From Pseudomonas botevensis (lineage in GTDB: Bacteria > Pseudomonadota > Gammaproteobacteria > Pseudomonadales > Pseudomonadaceae), in contig NZ_JAHTKI010000001.1 of NCBI RefSeq assembly GCF_019145475.1, positions 434,001 to 498,000 of the forward strand: a stretch of DNA of 64,000 bases. The letters run 5' to 3'. The notes under the pieces are model-generated. The model saw only the letters and a list, made by a program, of their open reading frames with translations. It did no database searches and was not told where the DNA came from. The translations under genes were made by a program, and so were the position numbers. Positions within the stretch are counted from its first letter, which is position 1. Each line of letters starts with the position of its first letter. Positions 27,986 to 37,417 of the stretch are shown here, one piece after another.

Positions 27986-29215
27986 TCAGAACAGCACGCG
28001 GCTACGGATGGTGCCGTTGACGTGTTGCAGCTTCTCTTGCGCCAGCTCCGAGTATTCGGCGTCGACGTCGATCACGACGTAGCCGACTTTGTCGTTGGTC
28101 TGCAGGAACTGACCGGAAATGTTGATGCCGTTTTCGGCGAAGACCTTGTTGATCTCGCTCATCACACCCGGGATGTTCTCGTGGATGTGCAGCAGGCGGT
28201 GCTTGCCAGGGTGAGCTGGCAGGGCCACTTCGGGGAAGTTCACGGACGATACCGATGTACCGTTGTCGCTGTACTTGACCAGTTTTTCCGCCACTTCCAG
28301 ACCGATGTTGGCTTGCGCTTCGGCGGTCGAGCCACCGATGTGCGGGGTCAGGATGACGTTGTCCAGGCCACGCAGCGGGCTTTCGAACTCTTCGTCGTTG
28401 GAGCGTGGCTCCACCGGGAACACGTCGATGGCGGCGCCGATCAGGTGCTTGTCCTTGATCGCGGCGGCCAGGTGATCCAGCTCGACCACGGTGCCGCGCG
28501 CGGCGTTGATCAGGATACCGCCCTTCTTGATGGCGCGGATTTCCTTCTCGCCGATCATCCACTGGGTCGCGGCGGTTTCAGGAACGTGCAGGGTGACGAT
28601 GTCGGACATGCCCAGCAGTTCGTGCAGGTTGCCGACCTGGGTCGCGTTGCCCAGCGGCAGCTTGGTCACGGTGTCGTAGAAGAACACCTGCATGCCCAGG
28701 CCTTCGGCCAGGACCGACAGTTGGGTGCCGATCGAGCCGTAGCCGACGATGCCCAGCTTCTTGCCACGGATCTCGAAGGAGTTCGCCGCGCTCTTGATCC
28801 AGCCGCCACGGTGGCAGGAAGCGTTTTTCTCGGGGATGCCGCGCAGCAGCAGGATCGCTTCGGCCAGTACCAGTTCCGCCACGGAGCGGGTGTTGGAGTA
28901 CGGCGCGTTGAACACGGCGATGCCGCGCTCGCGGGCCGCTTCCAGGTCAACCTGGTTGGTGCCGATGCAGAAACAGCCGACAGCTACCAGCTTCTTCGCG
29001 TGATCGAAGATCTCTTCGGTCAGTTGGGTGCGCGAACGAATGCCGATGAAGTGAGCGTCAGCGATCTTTTCCTTGAGCTGGGCTTCCGGCAGGGAACCTG
29101 TGAGGTACTCGATGCTGGTGTAGCCCGCCGCCTTGAGGACGTCGACAGCCGATTGGTGGACGCCTTCGAGAAGAAGGAACTTGATCTTGCTCTTATCGAG
29201 AGAAGTCTTGCTCAT
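27986..29215 (-). CDS. serA: D-3-phosphoglycerate dehydrogenase SerA
   Basis: 409-residue first enzyme of serine synthesis, oxidising 3-phosphoglycerate with NAD. E. coli-type SerA can also reduce 2-oxoglutarate to D-2-hydroxyglutarate. The NAD loop is LGIVGYGSIGTQLSVLAE, the catalytic Arg is in GIRSRTQLT, the catalytic His is in TPHIGGSTAEAQ, and the C-terminal ACT serine-sensor domain covers about 335-409 (LLHIHENIPGVMSEINKVF). It is divergent from the D-2-hydroxyglutarate dehydrogenase gene, which fits recycling of that by-product. Confidence 0.95.
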   Translation of the reverse strand: MSKTSLDKSKIKFLLLEGVHQSAVDVLKAAGYTSIEYLTGSLPEAQLKEKIADAHFIGIRSRTQLTEEIFDHAKKLVAVGCFCIGTNQVDLEAARERGIAVFNAPYSNTRSVAELVLAEAILLLRGIPEKNASCHRGGWIKSAANSFEIRGKKLGIVGYGSIGTQLSVLAEGLGMQVFFYDTVTKLPLGNATQVGNLHELLGMSDIVTLHVPETAATQWMIGEKEIRAIKKGGILINAARGTVVELDHLAAAIKDKHLIGAAIDVFPVEPRSNDEEFESPLRGLDNVILTPHIGGSTAEAQANIGLEVAEKLVKYSDNGTSVSSVNFPEVALPAHPGKHRLLHIHENIPGVMSEINKVFAENGINISGQFLQTNDKVGYVVIDVDAEYSELAQEKLQHVNGTIRSRVLF

Positions 29216-29333
29216 CTGCGTAAACCTGTATCCCGGAGAAAAATGGCAGGGAAGGGCGCAGCCCGGAGCTGACCCGCACGGCAGGAAAGCCGTCGCCGCA
29301 GATCAGGCCTTGGGCACTGTCCTGCGGGGTCGG

Positions 29334-29345
29334 TATGCTAGCATA
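29334..29345. promoter_or_regulatory. Palindrome in the serA/D2HGDH divergent promoter
   Basis: tatgctagcata is a perfect 12-base palindrome in the 206-base divergent gap. It could be an operator, or contain a -10 element for either gene. Nothing else in the gap is distinctive. Confidence 0.3.
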
Positions 29346-29421
29346 GCCACCCCGCTAAACACTCATTCCTGCGACGTGAAGCGTCTTCAGGATGACCATG
29401 AATTGTTCGAGAGTTCTGTCG

Positions 29422-30816
29422 ATGACCAGTCCTGCCCTGATTGATGAACTGAAGACCCTGGTTGAGCCTGGCAAAGTATTGACCGATGCCGACTCCCTGA
29501 ATGCGTACGGCAAGGACTGGACCAAGCACTTCGCCCCGGCGCCGAGCGCCATCGTGTTCCCCAAGAGCATCGAGCAGGTGCAGGCCATTGTGCGCTGGGC
29601 CAACACGCACAAGGTCGCGCTGGTGCCGTCCGGCGGGCGCACCGGGTTGTCCGCCGCCGCGGTGGCGGCCAATGGTGAAGTGGTGGTGTCGTTCGACTAC
29701 ATGAACCAGATTCTCGACGTGAACCTCACCGACCGCACCGCCGTCTGTCAGCCGGGCGTGGTCACCGAACAATTGCAGAATGCCGCCGAAGAACATGACC
29801 TCTACTATCCGGTGGACTTCGCTTCGGCCGGTTCCAGTCAGATTGGCGGCAATATCGGCACCAATGCCGGCGGGATCAAGGTCATTCGCTACGGCATGAC
29901 CCGCAACTGGGTCGCGGGCATGAAGGTCGTCACCGGCAAGGGTGATGTGCTGGAGCTGAACAAGGACCTGATCAAGAACGCCACCGGTTATGACCTGCGC
30001 CAGCTGTTCATCGGCGCCGAGGGCACCCTGGGTTTTGTGGTCGAGGCCACCATGCGCCTGGACCGCGCGCCGAAAAACCTTACGGCGATGGTGCTCGGCA
30101 CCCAGGATTTCGACTCGATCATGCCGGTGCTGCACGCCTTCCAGGGCCGGCTCGACCTGACCGCGTTTGAATTCTTCTCCGACAAGGCCCTGGCCAAGGT
30201 GCTGGGTCGTGGTGACGTGCCGGCGCCATTCGAAACCGATTGCCCGTTCTACGCGTTGCTGGAGTTCGAAGCGACCACCGAAGAGGTGGCCAACAGCGCC
30301 CTCGAGACGTTCGAGCATTGTGTCGAGCAGGGCTGGGTGCTGGACGGCGTGATGAGCCAGAGCGAAACCCAGTTGCAGAACCTGTGGAAGCTGCGCGAAT
30401 ACATCTCCGAAACCATCTCCCACTGGACGCCGTACAAGAACGACATTTCGGTCACCATCTCGAAAGTCCCGGCGTTCCTCCAGGAAATCGACGCGATCGT
30501 CGGCAAACACTACCCGGATTTCGAAATTGTCTGGTTCGGCCACATCGGCGACGGCAACCTGCACCTGAACATCCTCAAGCCGGACAACCTGAGCAAGGAC
30601 GAGTTTTTCGCCAAGTGCGCCACCGTCAACAAGTGGGTGTTCGAAACCGTCGAGAAGTACAACGGTTCGATCTCCGCCGAACATGGCGTGGGCATGACCA
30701 AGCGCGATTACTTGACCTACAGCCGCTCGCCGGTGGAAATCGAGTACATGAAAGCCGTAAAGGCGGTGTTCGACCCGAACGGCATCATGAACCCGGGCAA
30801 AATCTTCGCGGTTTGA
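29422..30816 (+). CDS. D-2-hydroxyglutarate dehydrogenase (FAD-binding PCMH type)
   Basis: 464-residue flavoprotein of the GlcD/D2HGDH family. FAD-binding PCMH blocks VALVPSGGRTGLSAAAVAANGEVVVS, GSSQIGGNIGTNAGGIKVIRYG and FIGAEGTLGFV are followed by the C-terminal cap with GHIGDGNLHLNI and SAEHGVGMTK (metal/substrate). It oxidises D-2-hydroxyglutarate to 2-oxoglutarate. In P. stutzeri this enzyme is coupled with SerA to drive serine synthesis. The neighbouring divergent serA supports that identity over glycolate or lactate dehydrogenase. The start at 29422 is chosen by family length. Confidence 0.88.
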   Translation: MTSPALIDELKTLVEPGKVLTDADSLNAYGKDWTKHFAPAPSAIVFPKSIEQVQAIVRWANTHKVALVPSGGRTGLSAAAVAANGEVVVSFDYMNQILDVNLTDRTAVCQPGVVTEQLQNAAEEHDLYYPVDFASAGSSQIGGNIGTNAGGIKVIRYGMTRNWVAGMKVVTGKGDVLELNKDLIKNATGYDLRQLFIGAEGTLGFVVEATMRLDRAPKNLTAMVLGTQDFDSIMPVLHAFQGRLDLTAFEFFSDKALAKVLGRGDVPAPFETDCPFYALLEFEATTEEVANSALETFEHCVEQGWVLDGVMSQSETQLQNLWKLREYISETISHWTPYKNDISVTISKVPAFLQEIDAIVGKHYPDFEIVWFGHIGDGNLHLNILKPDNLSKDEFFAKCATVNKWVFETVEKYNGSISAEHGVGMTKRDYLTYSRSPVEIEYMKAVKAVFDPNGIMNPGKIFAV

Positions 30817-30857
30817 TCTGCAATCCCTGATGAATCAATGAAGGCAGGAGTCGGTAA

Positions 30858-31523
30858 ATGAGCTATCAGCACCAGTATGTCGACGGCACGCGAATTCACT
30901 TTCCGCTGGGGAAAGTGGTGTGCATCGGGCGCAATTACGCCGAACACGCGAAGGAACTGGACAACCCGGTCCCTACCGAGCCGCTGCTGTTCATCAAGCC
31001 CGGCAGTTGTGTGGTGCCGCTGGAAGGCGGTTTCAGCATTCCGACCGAGCGTGGCTCGGTGCATTACGAGGCGGAAATCGCCGTGTTGATCGGCAAGCCG
31101 CTGTCGACCAGGCCAAGCGTCGAAGAAGTGCTGGACGCCATCTCCGGTTTCGCCCCGGCGCTGGACCTGACCCTTCGCGACAAACAGGCCGAGCTCAAGT
31201 CCAAGGGCTTGCCGTGGGAAATCGCCAAGTCCTTCGACGGCGCAGCGGTCATTGCACCGTTCGTGGCCGCCAGCACCTTTGCCGACCTGACTGACATTGG
31301 CATTCGCCTGACCATCAACGGCGAAGTGCGCCAGGACGGCAACAGCAGCGCGATGCTCAACCCGATCGTGCCGATGATCCAGCACATGGCCGGCTGCTTC
31401 TCGCTGCAGGCCGGCGATGTGATCCTCACCGGCACGCCGGTGGGCGTCGGTCCGCTGAATGTCGGCGATGACATCGTGCTGGAACTGCCGGGCGCCAGCC
31501 GCTTCACCAGCAGCGTGCGCTAA
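30858..31523 (+). CDS. Fumarylacetoacetate hydrolase family protein
   Basis: 221-residue single-domain FAH enzyme. The core motifs are VCIGRNYAEHAKELDNPVP, the metal-binding HYEAEIAVLIGK and the terminal GDVILTGTPVGVGPLNVGD. This short class (YcgM/FAHD1-like) hydrolyses acylpyruvates or decarboxylates oxaloacetate. It lies 41 bases after the D2HGDH gene with its own SD and is probably cotranscribed. A role in tidying 2-oxoacid metabolism is inferred from context. Confidence 0.85.
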   Translation: MSYQHQYVDGTRIHFPLGKVVCIGRNYAEHAKELDNPVPTEPLLFIKPGSCVVPLEGGFSIPTERGSVHYEAEIAVLIGKPLSTRPSVEEVLDAISGFAPALDLTLRDKQAELKSKGLPWEIAKSFDGAAVIAPFVAASTFADLTDIGIRLTINGEVRQDGNSSAMLNPIVPMIQHMAGCFSLQAGDVILTGTPVGVGPLNVGDDIVLELPGASRFTSSVR

Positions 31524-31539
31524 GCGCAGCACGGCAAAC

Positions 31540-31565
31540 TGTGGGAGCGGGCTTGCTCGCTCCCA
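31540..31565 (+). repeat. REP sequence
   Basis: tgtgggagcgggcttgctcg plus ctccca: the common P. fluorescens REP core as a short hairpin, 16 bases after the FAH gene. The remaining ~140 bases to the next gene carry no recognisable feature. Confidence 0.85.
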
Positions 31566-31707
31566 ATTTGGTTGTTGGCAACACACGGCAATCCCGCCAT
31601 TTGCCGTTTTTTTCACATCCTGTCTGGATAATTTCCGCAATTCTGGCGTCTGAGCCGGCCTCTTTGTGCTATTACCCATAGCCTGAATTTTCGGAACGCG
31701 TCCCTTG

Positions 31708-32631
31708 ATGTCATCTCAAACTCAGCTCAAAACCTCCCGTCGTTCGCGCTTCGCCATGCGCTGGTATTCCTGGCTGTTGCTGGTGGCCGCTGCTGTGTAT
31801 GGCCTGGCGTTCGTCATGCATTGGGATGACCGTGGCGTGCTGTGGGTGCTGGAGCGCTTCGAAAGCCCCGCCGAGCGCAGCGAAAGTGTCTGGCTGCCGG
31901 ATTATCGGGCCGTGATCGACGCCAAGCTGCTGCCGGGCATGGAAAAGGACGAGGCCTCGGACCTGTCCTATAACCCGCAGACCAAAACCCTGTTCTCGGT
32001 GATGGGCAAGAATCCGTTCCTGGTCGAACTGACCCTGCAGGGCGATGTGCTGCGCAAGATGCCGCTGGTGGGCTGGAGCAATCCGGAAGGCGTGACGGTG
32101 ATGGAAAACGGCCTGATGGCGATCGTCGATGAGCGTGAACACCTGCTGACGATCGTCAAGGTTGACGCCAATACCCGTGAACTGAACGTCGCCGACTTCC
32201 CGAAATACGACCTCGGCCCGTCGAAAAACCAGAACAAGGCCTTTGAGGCGGTCGCCTGGGACAAGCGCAATCAGCAACTGCTGTTGGGTGAGGAGCGTCC
32301 GCCCGCGCTGTTCACCTGGAAAAGCGATGGCAGCCAGACCCTCACCGGCGACAAGCGCAAACTCGACAGCGACGAACTGGACATCCGCAACCTCTCGGCC
32401 CTGGCGATCGATCCGCGCACCGGCCACACCCTGGTGCTTTCCGCCGATTCCCACCTGTTGCTGGAGCTGGACGAGAAGGGCGAGCAAGTCAGCTTCATGA
32501 CCCTGCTCGGCGGTTTCAACGGCCTGAAGAACACCATCCCCCGTGCCGAAGGCGTGACCATGGATGAAGCCGGCACGCTGTACATGGTCAGTGAGCCGAA
32601 CCTGTTCTACCGCTTCGAAAAGCAGCGCTGA
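31708..32631 (+). CDS. SdiA-regulated family beta-propeller protein (CarP-like), copy 1
   Basis: 307-residue membrane-anchored protein. An N-terminal transmembrane segment (about 17-36) is followed by a periplasmic SdiA-regulated/YjiK-type propeller. Repeated blade motifs include EASDLSYNPQTKTLFSVMGKN, GWSNPEGVTVMENGLMAIVDE and the family ending PRAEGVTMDEAGTLYMVSEPNLFYRF. The P. aeruginosa member CarP is calcium-induced and affects calcium homeostasis. Function here is inferred only. The ATG at 31708 is used, not the TTG codon directly before it. It is followed by a paralogue. Confidence 0.8.
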   Translation: MSSQTQLKTSRRSRFAMRWYSWLLLVAAAVYGLAFVMHWDDRGVLWVLERFESPAERSESVWLPDYRAVIDAKLLPGMEKDEASDLSYNPQTKTLFSVMGKNPFLVELTLQGDVLRKMPLVGWSNPEGVTVMENGLMAIVDEREHLLTIVKVDANTRELNVADFPKYDLGPSKNQNKAFEAVAWDKRNQQLLLGEERPPALFTWKSDGSQTLTGDKRKLDSDELDIRNLSALAIDPRTGHTLVLSADSHLLLELDEKGEQVSFMTLLGGFNGLKNTIPRAEGVTMDEAGTLYMVSEPNLFYRFEKQR

Positions 32632-32748
32632 TCGCTCCTGCAACCCTTACGCAATTGTGCAGTTGTAGATCGCGGCAAGTGGCCATTAAGCTTCAGTTCA
32701 GACAGGCGTGATATTTCATCCGCCTGTTTTGATGCCGAGCCTGCCTGA

Positions 32749-33666
32749 ATGCGCCGATTTACCCGCCCCAAACCCTTGTTTGTCATCCTTTCGGTGATTG
32801 CCCTGATCGTGTTGATCGCGATCGGCCAATACCTGCGCCTGTTCGAGCGCGCCTGGTTCAATCTGCATACCCTGTGGCAGCCGTTGAGCAGCGAGGCCAT
32901 TGGCCTGGACCAGTATCGGGTGGAGATCGAGGCGCATGTGATCGACGGGCTGGACGATGATGTTTCGGCGCTGACCTACGATCCGGTGCGCAAAAGCCTG
33001 TTCACCGTGACCAACAAGAATGCCGAGCTGATTGAGCTTTCTCTTGAAGGCAAGATCCTGCGCCGGATCGCGCTGATCGGCTTCGGTGATCCGGAGGCGG
33101 TGGAGTTCATCAGCGCCGACACCTACGTGATCACCGACGAGCGCCAGCAACGCTTGATCAAAATCCATGTGGAGGCCGACACCACTTTCCTCGATGCGGC
33201 GGATGCCGAGCAAATGACCCTCGGTGTACACATGAGCGGCAACAAGGGTTTCGAGGGGCTGGCGTATGACTCGGTGGGCAAGCGTCTGTTTGTCGCCAAG
33301 GAGCGTGACCCGATGCTGATCTACGAGGTGCATGGATTTCCGCACTTCAATCCGGAAAAGTCCTACGCGGTGCATGTGATCAACAATCCCAAGCGCGACG
33401 CCGGGATGTTCGTGCGTGATCTGTCGAGCCTGCAATACGACGAGCGCAGCGGCCACCTGCTGGCGCTGTCCGACGAGTCACGGCTGATTCTGGAGCTGGA
33501 TGTGGACGGGCGCCCGTTGAGCACCATGTCCCTGAGCGGTGGCCGGCAGGGCCTGAAGAAAACCGTGCCGCAGGCGGAGGGCATTGCGATGGATGACGAG
33601 GGCGCGCTGTATCTGGTGAGCGAGCCGAACCTGTTCTACGTCTTCCGCAAGCCAGTGCAGAACTGA
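32749..33666 (+). CDS. SdiA-regulated family beta-propeller protein (CarP-like), copy 2
   Basis: 305-residue paralogue of the preceding gene. It has the same layout: an N-terminal membrane anchor (LFVILSVIALIVLIAIGQYL), the propeller blades DDDVSALTYDPVRKSLFTVTNKN and GFGDPEAVEFISADTYVITDE, and the end block PQAEGIAMDDEGALYLVSEPNLFYVF. The two share the architecture and terminal blocks but differ widely elsewhere, so the duplication is old. A 117-base gap separates them without a terminator. Confidence 0.8.
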   Translation: MRRFTRPKPLFVILSVIALIVLIAIGQYLRLFERAWFNLHTLWQPLSSEAIGLDQYRVEIEAHVIDGLDDDVSALTYDPVRKSLFTVTNKNAELIELSLEGKILRRIALIGFGDPEAVEFISADTYVITDERQQRLIKIHVEADTTFLDAADAEQMTLGVHMSGNKGFEGLAYDSVGKRLFVAKERDPMLIYEVHGFPHFNPEKSYAVHVINNPKRDAGMFVRDLSSLQYDERSGHLLALSDESRLILELDVDGRPLSTMSLSGGRQGLKKTVPQAEGIAMDDEGALYLVSEPNLFYVFRKPVQN

Positions 33667-33685
33667 CCAACACCACTAAAACCTG

Positions 33686-33713
33686 GGTGGGAGCGGGCTT
33701 GCCCGCTCCCACC
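33686..33713. repeat. REP hairpin between convergent genes
   Basis: Perfect 13-base inverted repeat ggtgggagcgggc (33686-33698) and gcccgctcccacc (33701-33713) with a tt loop. It may also help stop transcription from both sides, though it lacks a T-run. Confidence 0.85.
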
Positions 33714-33724
33714 GGTCGTTGCGC

Positions 33725-34399
33725 TTATTCGGCAGTCAGGGTCTTCACGCCTTCAGGGGTGCCGAGCAGCAGCAGATCCGCCGGGCGCGCGGCGAACAGG
33801 CCGTTGGTGACCACGCCGACGATGGCGTTGATCTGCGCTTCCAGTTCCACCGGGTTGGTGATCTGCAGGTTGTGTACGTCGAGGATGATGTTGCCGTTGT
33901 CGGTCAGCACGCCTTCGCGGTAGACCGGGTCGCCGCCGAGTTTGACCAGTTGGCGGGCGACATGGCTGCGGGCCATCGGGATCACTTCCACCGGCAGCGG
34001 GAACGCGCCCAGCACCGGCACCAGTTTGCTGGCGTCGGCGATGCAGATGAAGGTTTCGGCCACGGCCGCCACGATCTTCTCGCGTGTCAGGGCCGCGCCG
34101 CCGCCCTTGATCAGGTTCAGGTGGTCGTCGCTTTCATCGGCGCCGTCGACGTAGAACTCCAGGTTGCTCACGGTGTTCAGCTCGTAAACCGGAATGCCGT
34201 GGCCCTTGAGGCGCGCGGCCGTGGCTTCGGAACTGGCGACCGCGCCGTCGAATGCGCCCTTGTGCTGGGCCAGGGCGTCGATGAAACAGTTGGCGGTGGA
34301 GCCGGTGCCGACACCGACGATGCTCTTGTCGTCGAGTTTCGGCAGGATGAAGTCCACGGCGGCCTGGGCCACGGCCTGTTTGAGTTGATCCTGGGTCAT
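33725..34399 (-). CDS. rpiA: Ribose-5-phosphate isomerase A
   Basis: 224-residue pentose-phosphate enzyme interconverting ribose-5-P and ribulose-5-P. Signature blocks are [46 protein letters not shown] and the [24 protein letters not shown] end. The start at 34399 is chosen by family length. It is divergent from ilvA, as in other pseudomonads. Confidence 0.95.
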   Translation of the reverse strand: MTQDQLKQAVAQAAVDFILPKLDDKSIVGVGTGSTANCFIDALAQHKGAFDGAVASSEATAARLKGHGIPVYELNTVSNLEFYVDGADESDDHLNLIKGGGAALTREKIVAAVAETFICIADASKLVPVLGAFPLPVEVIPMARSHVARQLVKLGGDPVYREGVLTDNGNIILDVHNLQITNPVELEAQINAIVGVVTNGLFAARPADLLLLGTPEGVKTLTAE

Positions 34400-34547
34400 G
34401 CGGGCTCCGGAAGCGGGCAAGGTGAGAACGGAAAGGCCGGCATTATAGCCTCAAGCGTCGCTAAAACCTCTGTAATCGTGTGGTCGTCCGGACAAAAGCC
34501 GGGTTAGACTCCTTGGCCCTGCCCAACCCGCTCAGTGATGCTTTCCG

Positions 34548-36062
34548 ATGCTCGAACAGTACGTCAAGAAGATCCTCACCTCGCGCGTTTATGACGTTGC
34601 CGTAGAAACCCCGTTGCAGAACGCTCGCCAGCTCTCCGAGCGGCTGGGCAACGATATTTGGCTCAAGCGCGAAGACTTGCAGCCGGTGTTCTCGTTCAAG
34701 ATTCGCGGCGCCTACAACAAGCTGACCCAGTTGAGCGACGAAGAGCGCGCCCGTGGCGTGGTCACCGCGTCGGCGGGCAACCATGCGCAGGGCCTGGCCC
34801 TGGCGGCGAAAGTGCTGGGCGTGAAAGCGACCATCGTGATGCCCAAGACTACCCCGGAGATCAAGGTCGAAGGCGTGCGCTCCCGTGGCGGCAAAGTGGT
34901 GCTGCACGGCGATTCGTTCCCCGAGGCGCTGGCTTATTCGCTGAAACTGGTCGACGAAAAGGGCTACGTCTACATTCACCCTTACGATGATCCGCACACC
35001 ATTGCCGGGCAGGGCACGGTGGCAATGGAGATTCTGCGCCAGCACCCGCAGCCGCTGGACGCGATCTTCGTTCCGGTCGGCGGCGGCGGTTTGATCGCCG
35101 GCATCGCGGCCTACGTCAAATACCTGCGCCCGGACATCAAGGTCATCGGCGTCGAGCCGGACGACTCCAACTGTCTGCAAGCGGCGATGGCGGCGGGCGA
35201 GCGCGTGGTGCTGCCGACCGTGGGCATCTTCGCCGACGGCGTGGCCGTGGCGCAGATCGGCCAGCACACCTTCGACATCTGTAAGGATTACGTCGACGAG
35301 GTGATCACCGTCAGCACCGATGAAATCTGCGCGGCGATCAAGGACATCTACGACGATACTCGCTCGATCACCGAACCTGCTGGCGCCCTCGGCGTGGCCG
35401 GGATCAAGAAGTACGTCGAGCAGCGCGGCGTCAGCGGCCAGACCTTGGTCGCCATCGACTCCGGGGCCAACGTCAACTTCGATCGCTTGCGCCACGTCGC
35501 CGAACGCGCCGAGCTGGGCGAGGGCCGCGAGGCGATCATCGCCGTGACCATCCCCGAGCAGGCCGGCAGCTTCAAGGCGTTCTGCGAGGCCATCGGCAAG
35601 CGTCAGATCACCGAATTCAACTACCGCTACAACACCGGCAGCGAAGCGCACATCTTCGTTGGCGTACAGACTCACCCGGACAACGACCCGCGCAGCGCGC
35701 TGTTGGCGAGCCTGACCGAGCAGGGTTTCCCGGTGCTCGACCTGACCGACAACGAACTGGCCAAGCTGCACATCCGCCATATGGTGGGCGGGCGCGCGGC
35801 GCAGGTGGTCGATGAAGTGGTGCTGCGCTTCGAGTTCCCGGAGCGGCCGGGCGCGCTGTTCAACTTCCTCAACAAGCTCGGCGGACGCTGGAACATCTCG
35901 ATGTTTCATTACCGCAACCATGGCGCGGCGGATGGCCGGGTCGTGGCGGGCCTGCAAGTGCCTCACGACGAGCGCCATCTGGTGCCGGCGGCGCTTGAGG
36001 AAATCGGCTACCCGTACTGGGACGAAAGCGACAACCCGGCCTATCAGCTGTTTCTCGGCTGA
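34548..36062 (+). CDS. ilvA: Biosynthetic threonine ammonia-lyase IlvA
   Basis: 504-residue PLP enzyme making 2-oxobutanoate from threonine for isoleucine synthesis. The catalytic lysine is in VFSFKIRGAYNKL, the PLP-phosphate loop is VGGGGLIAGIA and the product-binding block is SAGNHAQGLALAA. Two C-terminal ACT-like regulatory domains (about 325-504, for example PEQAGSFKAFCEAIG and ERPGALFNFLNKLG) show it is the isoleucine-inhibited, biosynthetic form. ilvD lies 25 kb away in the same window. Confidence 0.95.
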   Translation: MLEQYVKKILTSRVYDVAVETPLQNARQLSERLGNDIWLKREDLQPVFSFKIRGAYNKLTQLSDEERARGVVTASAGNHAQGLALAAKVLGVKATIVMPKTTPEIKVEGVRSRGGKVVLHGDSFPEALAYSLKLVDEKGYVYIHPYDDPHTIAGQGTVAMEILRQHPQPLDAIFVPVGGGGLIAGIAAYVKYLRPDIKVIGVEPDDSNCLQAAMAAGERVVLPTVGIFADGVAVAQIGQHTFDICKDYVDEVITVSTDEICAAIKDIYDDTRSITEPAGALGVAGIKKYVEQRGVSGQTLVAIDSGANVNFDRLRHVAERAELGEGREAIIAVTIPEQAGSFKAFCEAIGKRQITEFNYRYNTGSEAHIFVGVQTHPDNDPRSALLASLTEQGFPVLDLTDNELAKLHIRHMVGGRAAQVVDEVVLRFEFPERPGALFNFLNKLGGRWNISMFHYRNHGAADGRVVAGLQVPHDERHLVPAALEEIGYPYWDESDNPAYQLFLG

Positions 36063-36101
36063 GCGGCTACGCTGATGGGCAGGCCCTAAGGAAGACGCGC
36101 G

Positions 36102-36527
36102 ATGGAAACGTTAACTGCCCTGAAAGTGGCGCATGTGGTGGCAACCGTGGTGTTGCTGGTCGGTGCGCTGGGCCTGGGATTCTGGGTCTGGCGCGCGAGG
36201 CGCAACGGTGATGCCACGGCGGGCAGCCGCACCTTGCAACGGCCACGGGTGTTCGTCTGGCTGCTGATGGCGCTGGCACTGCTGAGCATGCCGTTCACCG
36301 GCTGGTGGATGGTGCATCTGGTGGGCTGGCCGTTGGGGCAGACGTGGATTCTCGCCTCCAGCGTGCTTTACACCGTGGCGGCGCTGGCGTGGTTCTGGTT
36401 GCTGGTGCGCTTGAACCGGTTGCGCAAGGCGCCGGGTGGCGTGGGTCGGTTCAGCCTGACCCTGGCGCTGTTCGGCCTGGTCTGCTTTGTGGCGATTGCC
36501 GGGTTGATGGGGGCCAAGCCTGTATAA
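36102..36527 (+). CDS. DUF2269-type integral membrane protein
   Basis: 141-residue protein with four predicted transmembrane segments: VAHVVATVVLLVGALGLGFW, VWLLMALALLSMPFTGWWMV, WILASSVLYTVAALAWFWLL and LTLALFGLVCFVAIAGLMGA. The layout fits the DUF2269 family of predicted membrane proteins; no catalytic motif is visible. It lies 39 bases after ilvA with an aagga SD. Its function is unknown. Confidence 0.75.
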   Translation: METLTALKVAHVVATVVLLVGALGLGFWVWRARRNGDATAGSRTLQRPRVFVWLLMALALLSMPFTGWWMVHLVGWPLGQTWILASSVLYTVAALAWFWLLVRLNRLRKAPGGVGRFSLTLALFGLVCFVAIAGLMGAKPV

Positions 36528-36550
36528 GGCTTGAAACCGGGTCGACCGCT

Positions 36551-36611
36551 TCGCGGGCAAGCGCTCCCACAGGAGAATGCATTCCACGGTGGGAGCGGGC
36601 TTGCCCGCGAG
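36551..36611. repeat. Inverted REP pair
   Basis: Minus-oriented REP 36551-36571 and plus-oriented REP 36588-36611 with a 16-base spacer, between convergent genes. This is the usual REP-doublet architecture mobilised by a REP-associated transposase elsewhere in the genome. Confidence 0.85.
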
Positions 36612-36618
36612 GGTTATC

Positions 36619-37275
36619 TCAGCCGCGCAAGCTGATCACCGGCCAGCCGCGTTTTTCGGCCTCGGCCAGCAGGTTCGGATCAGGGTCCACCGCCACCGGG
36701 TTCGCCACCTGCTCCAGCAGTGGCAGATCATTCATCGAGTCGCTGTAGAAATAGCTGTCGTCCAGCGAATACCCGGTTTCTTCCAGCCAGCGATTCAGCC
36801 GCGTCACCTTGCCCTCACGGAAGCACGGCACGTCGGTGCTGCGCCCGGTGTAGCGCCCGTCGACCATCTCGCATTCGGTGGCGATCAGCGTCTCGACACC
36901 CAGGCGCACGGCGATCGGCGCGGTGACGAAGCGGTTGGTGGCGGTGATGATCACCAGTTTGTCGCCGGCATCACGATGCTTTTTCAGCAGTTCAAGCGCC
37001 TTGGGCAGCATGATCGGCTCGATGCAGTCGCGCATGTAATCGTTGTGCCATTGCTCGAGCACGGCCATTTCGGTGCGACCCAGGATCTCCAGACAGAAGT
37101 TCAGGTACGCGGCGTTATCCAGTTTGCCGGCCAGGTAGTCCTGGTAGAACTCGTCGTTGCGCGCCTTGTAGGCGACCGGGTCGAGGAAGCCGCGTTCGCA
37201 CAGGTAGTCGCCCCAGGCGTGATCGCTGTCGCCGCCCAGAAGGGTGTTGTCCAAATCGAATAGAGCCAGGCGCAT
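36619..37275 (-). CDS. HAD-IB family phosphatase (SerB-like; candidate histidinol-phosphatase)
   Basis: 218-residue HAD phosphatase. Motif I is [14 protein letters not shown], motif II is IITATNRF, the lysine is in [11 protein letters not shown] and motif III/IV is [16 protein letters not shown]. SerB, CicA and similar enzymes share this layout. As remembered, the PAO1 orthologue PA0335 has been linked to L-histidinol-phosphate phosphatase activity, which fits pseudomonads lacking HisB phosphatase. That specificity cannot be read from the motifs. It is divergent from rppH. Confidence 0.78.
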   Translation of the reverse strand: MRLALFDLDNTLLGGDSDHAWGDYLCERGFLDPVAYKARNDEFYQDYLAGKLDNAAYLNFCLEILGRTEMAVLEQWHNDYMRDCIEPIMLPKALELLKKHRDAGDKLVIITATNRFVTAPIAVRLGVETLIATECEMVDGRYTGRSTDVPCFREGKVTRLNRWLEETGYSLDDSYFYSDSMNDLPLLEQVANPVAVDPDPNLLAEAEKRGWPVISLRG

Positions 37276-37417
37276 TGCAGTTACCCGCTGATAAGTCTGT
37301 AAAAAGGCGACAAGAATACGGTCTTTTCACAAGAGTGCACATAAGCTAGGAACCGCGTTGCTGCCTTCGCAATCTTTGTGGAACAATGCGGCGACATGCG
37401 TTTGCGAGGTTGTTGCC

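Noticed and set aside
34461..35978. 505-codon frame antisense to ilvA
   Set aside because: Shadow frame; ilvA is unambiguous.
36551..36611. Clustered palindromic repeats resembling a CRISPR array
   Set aside because: Only two REP units in inverted orientation; no direct repeats with regular unique spacers and no cas genes.
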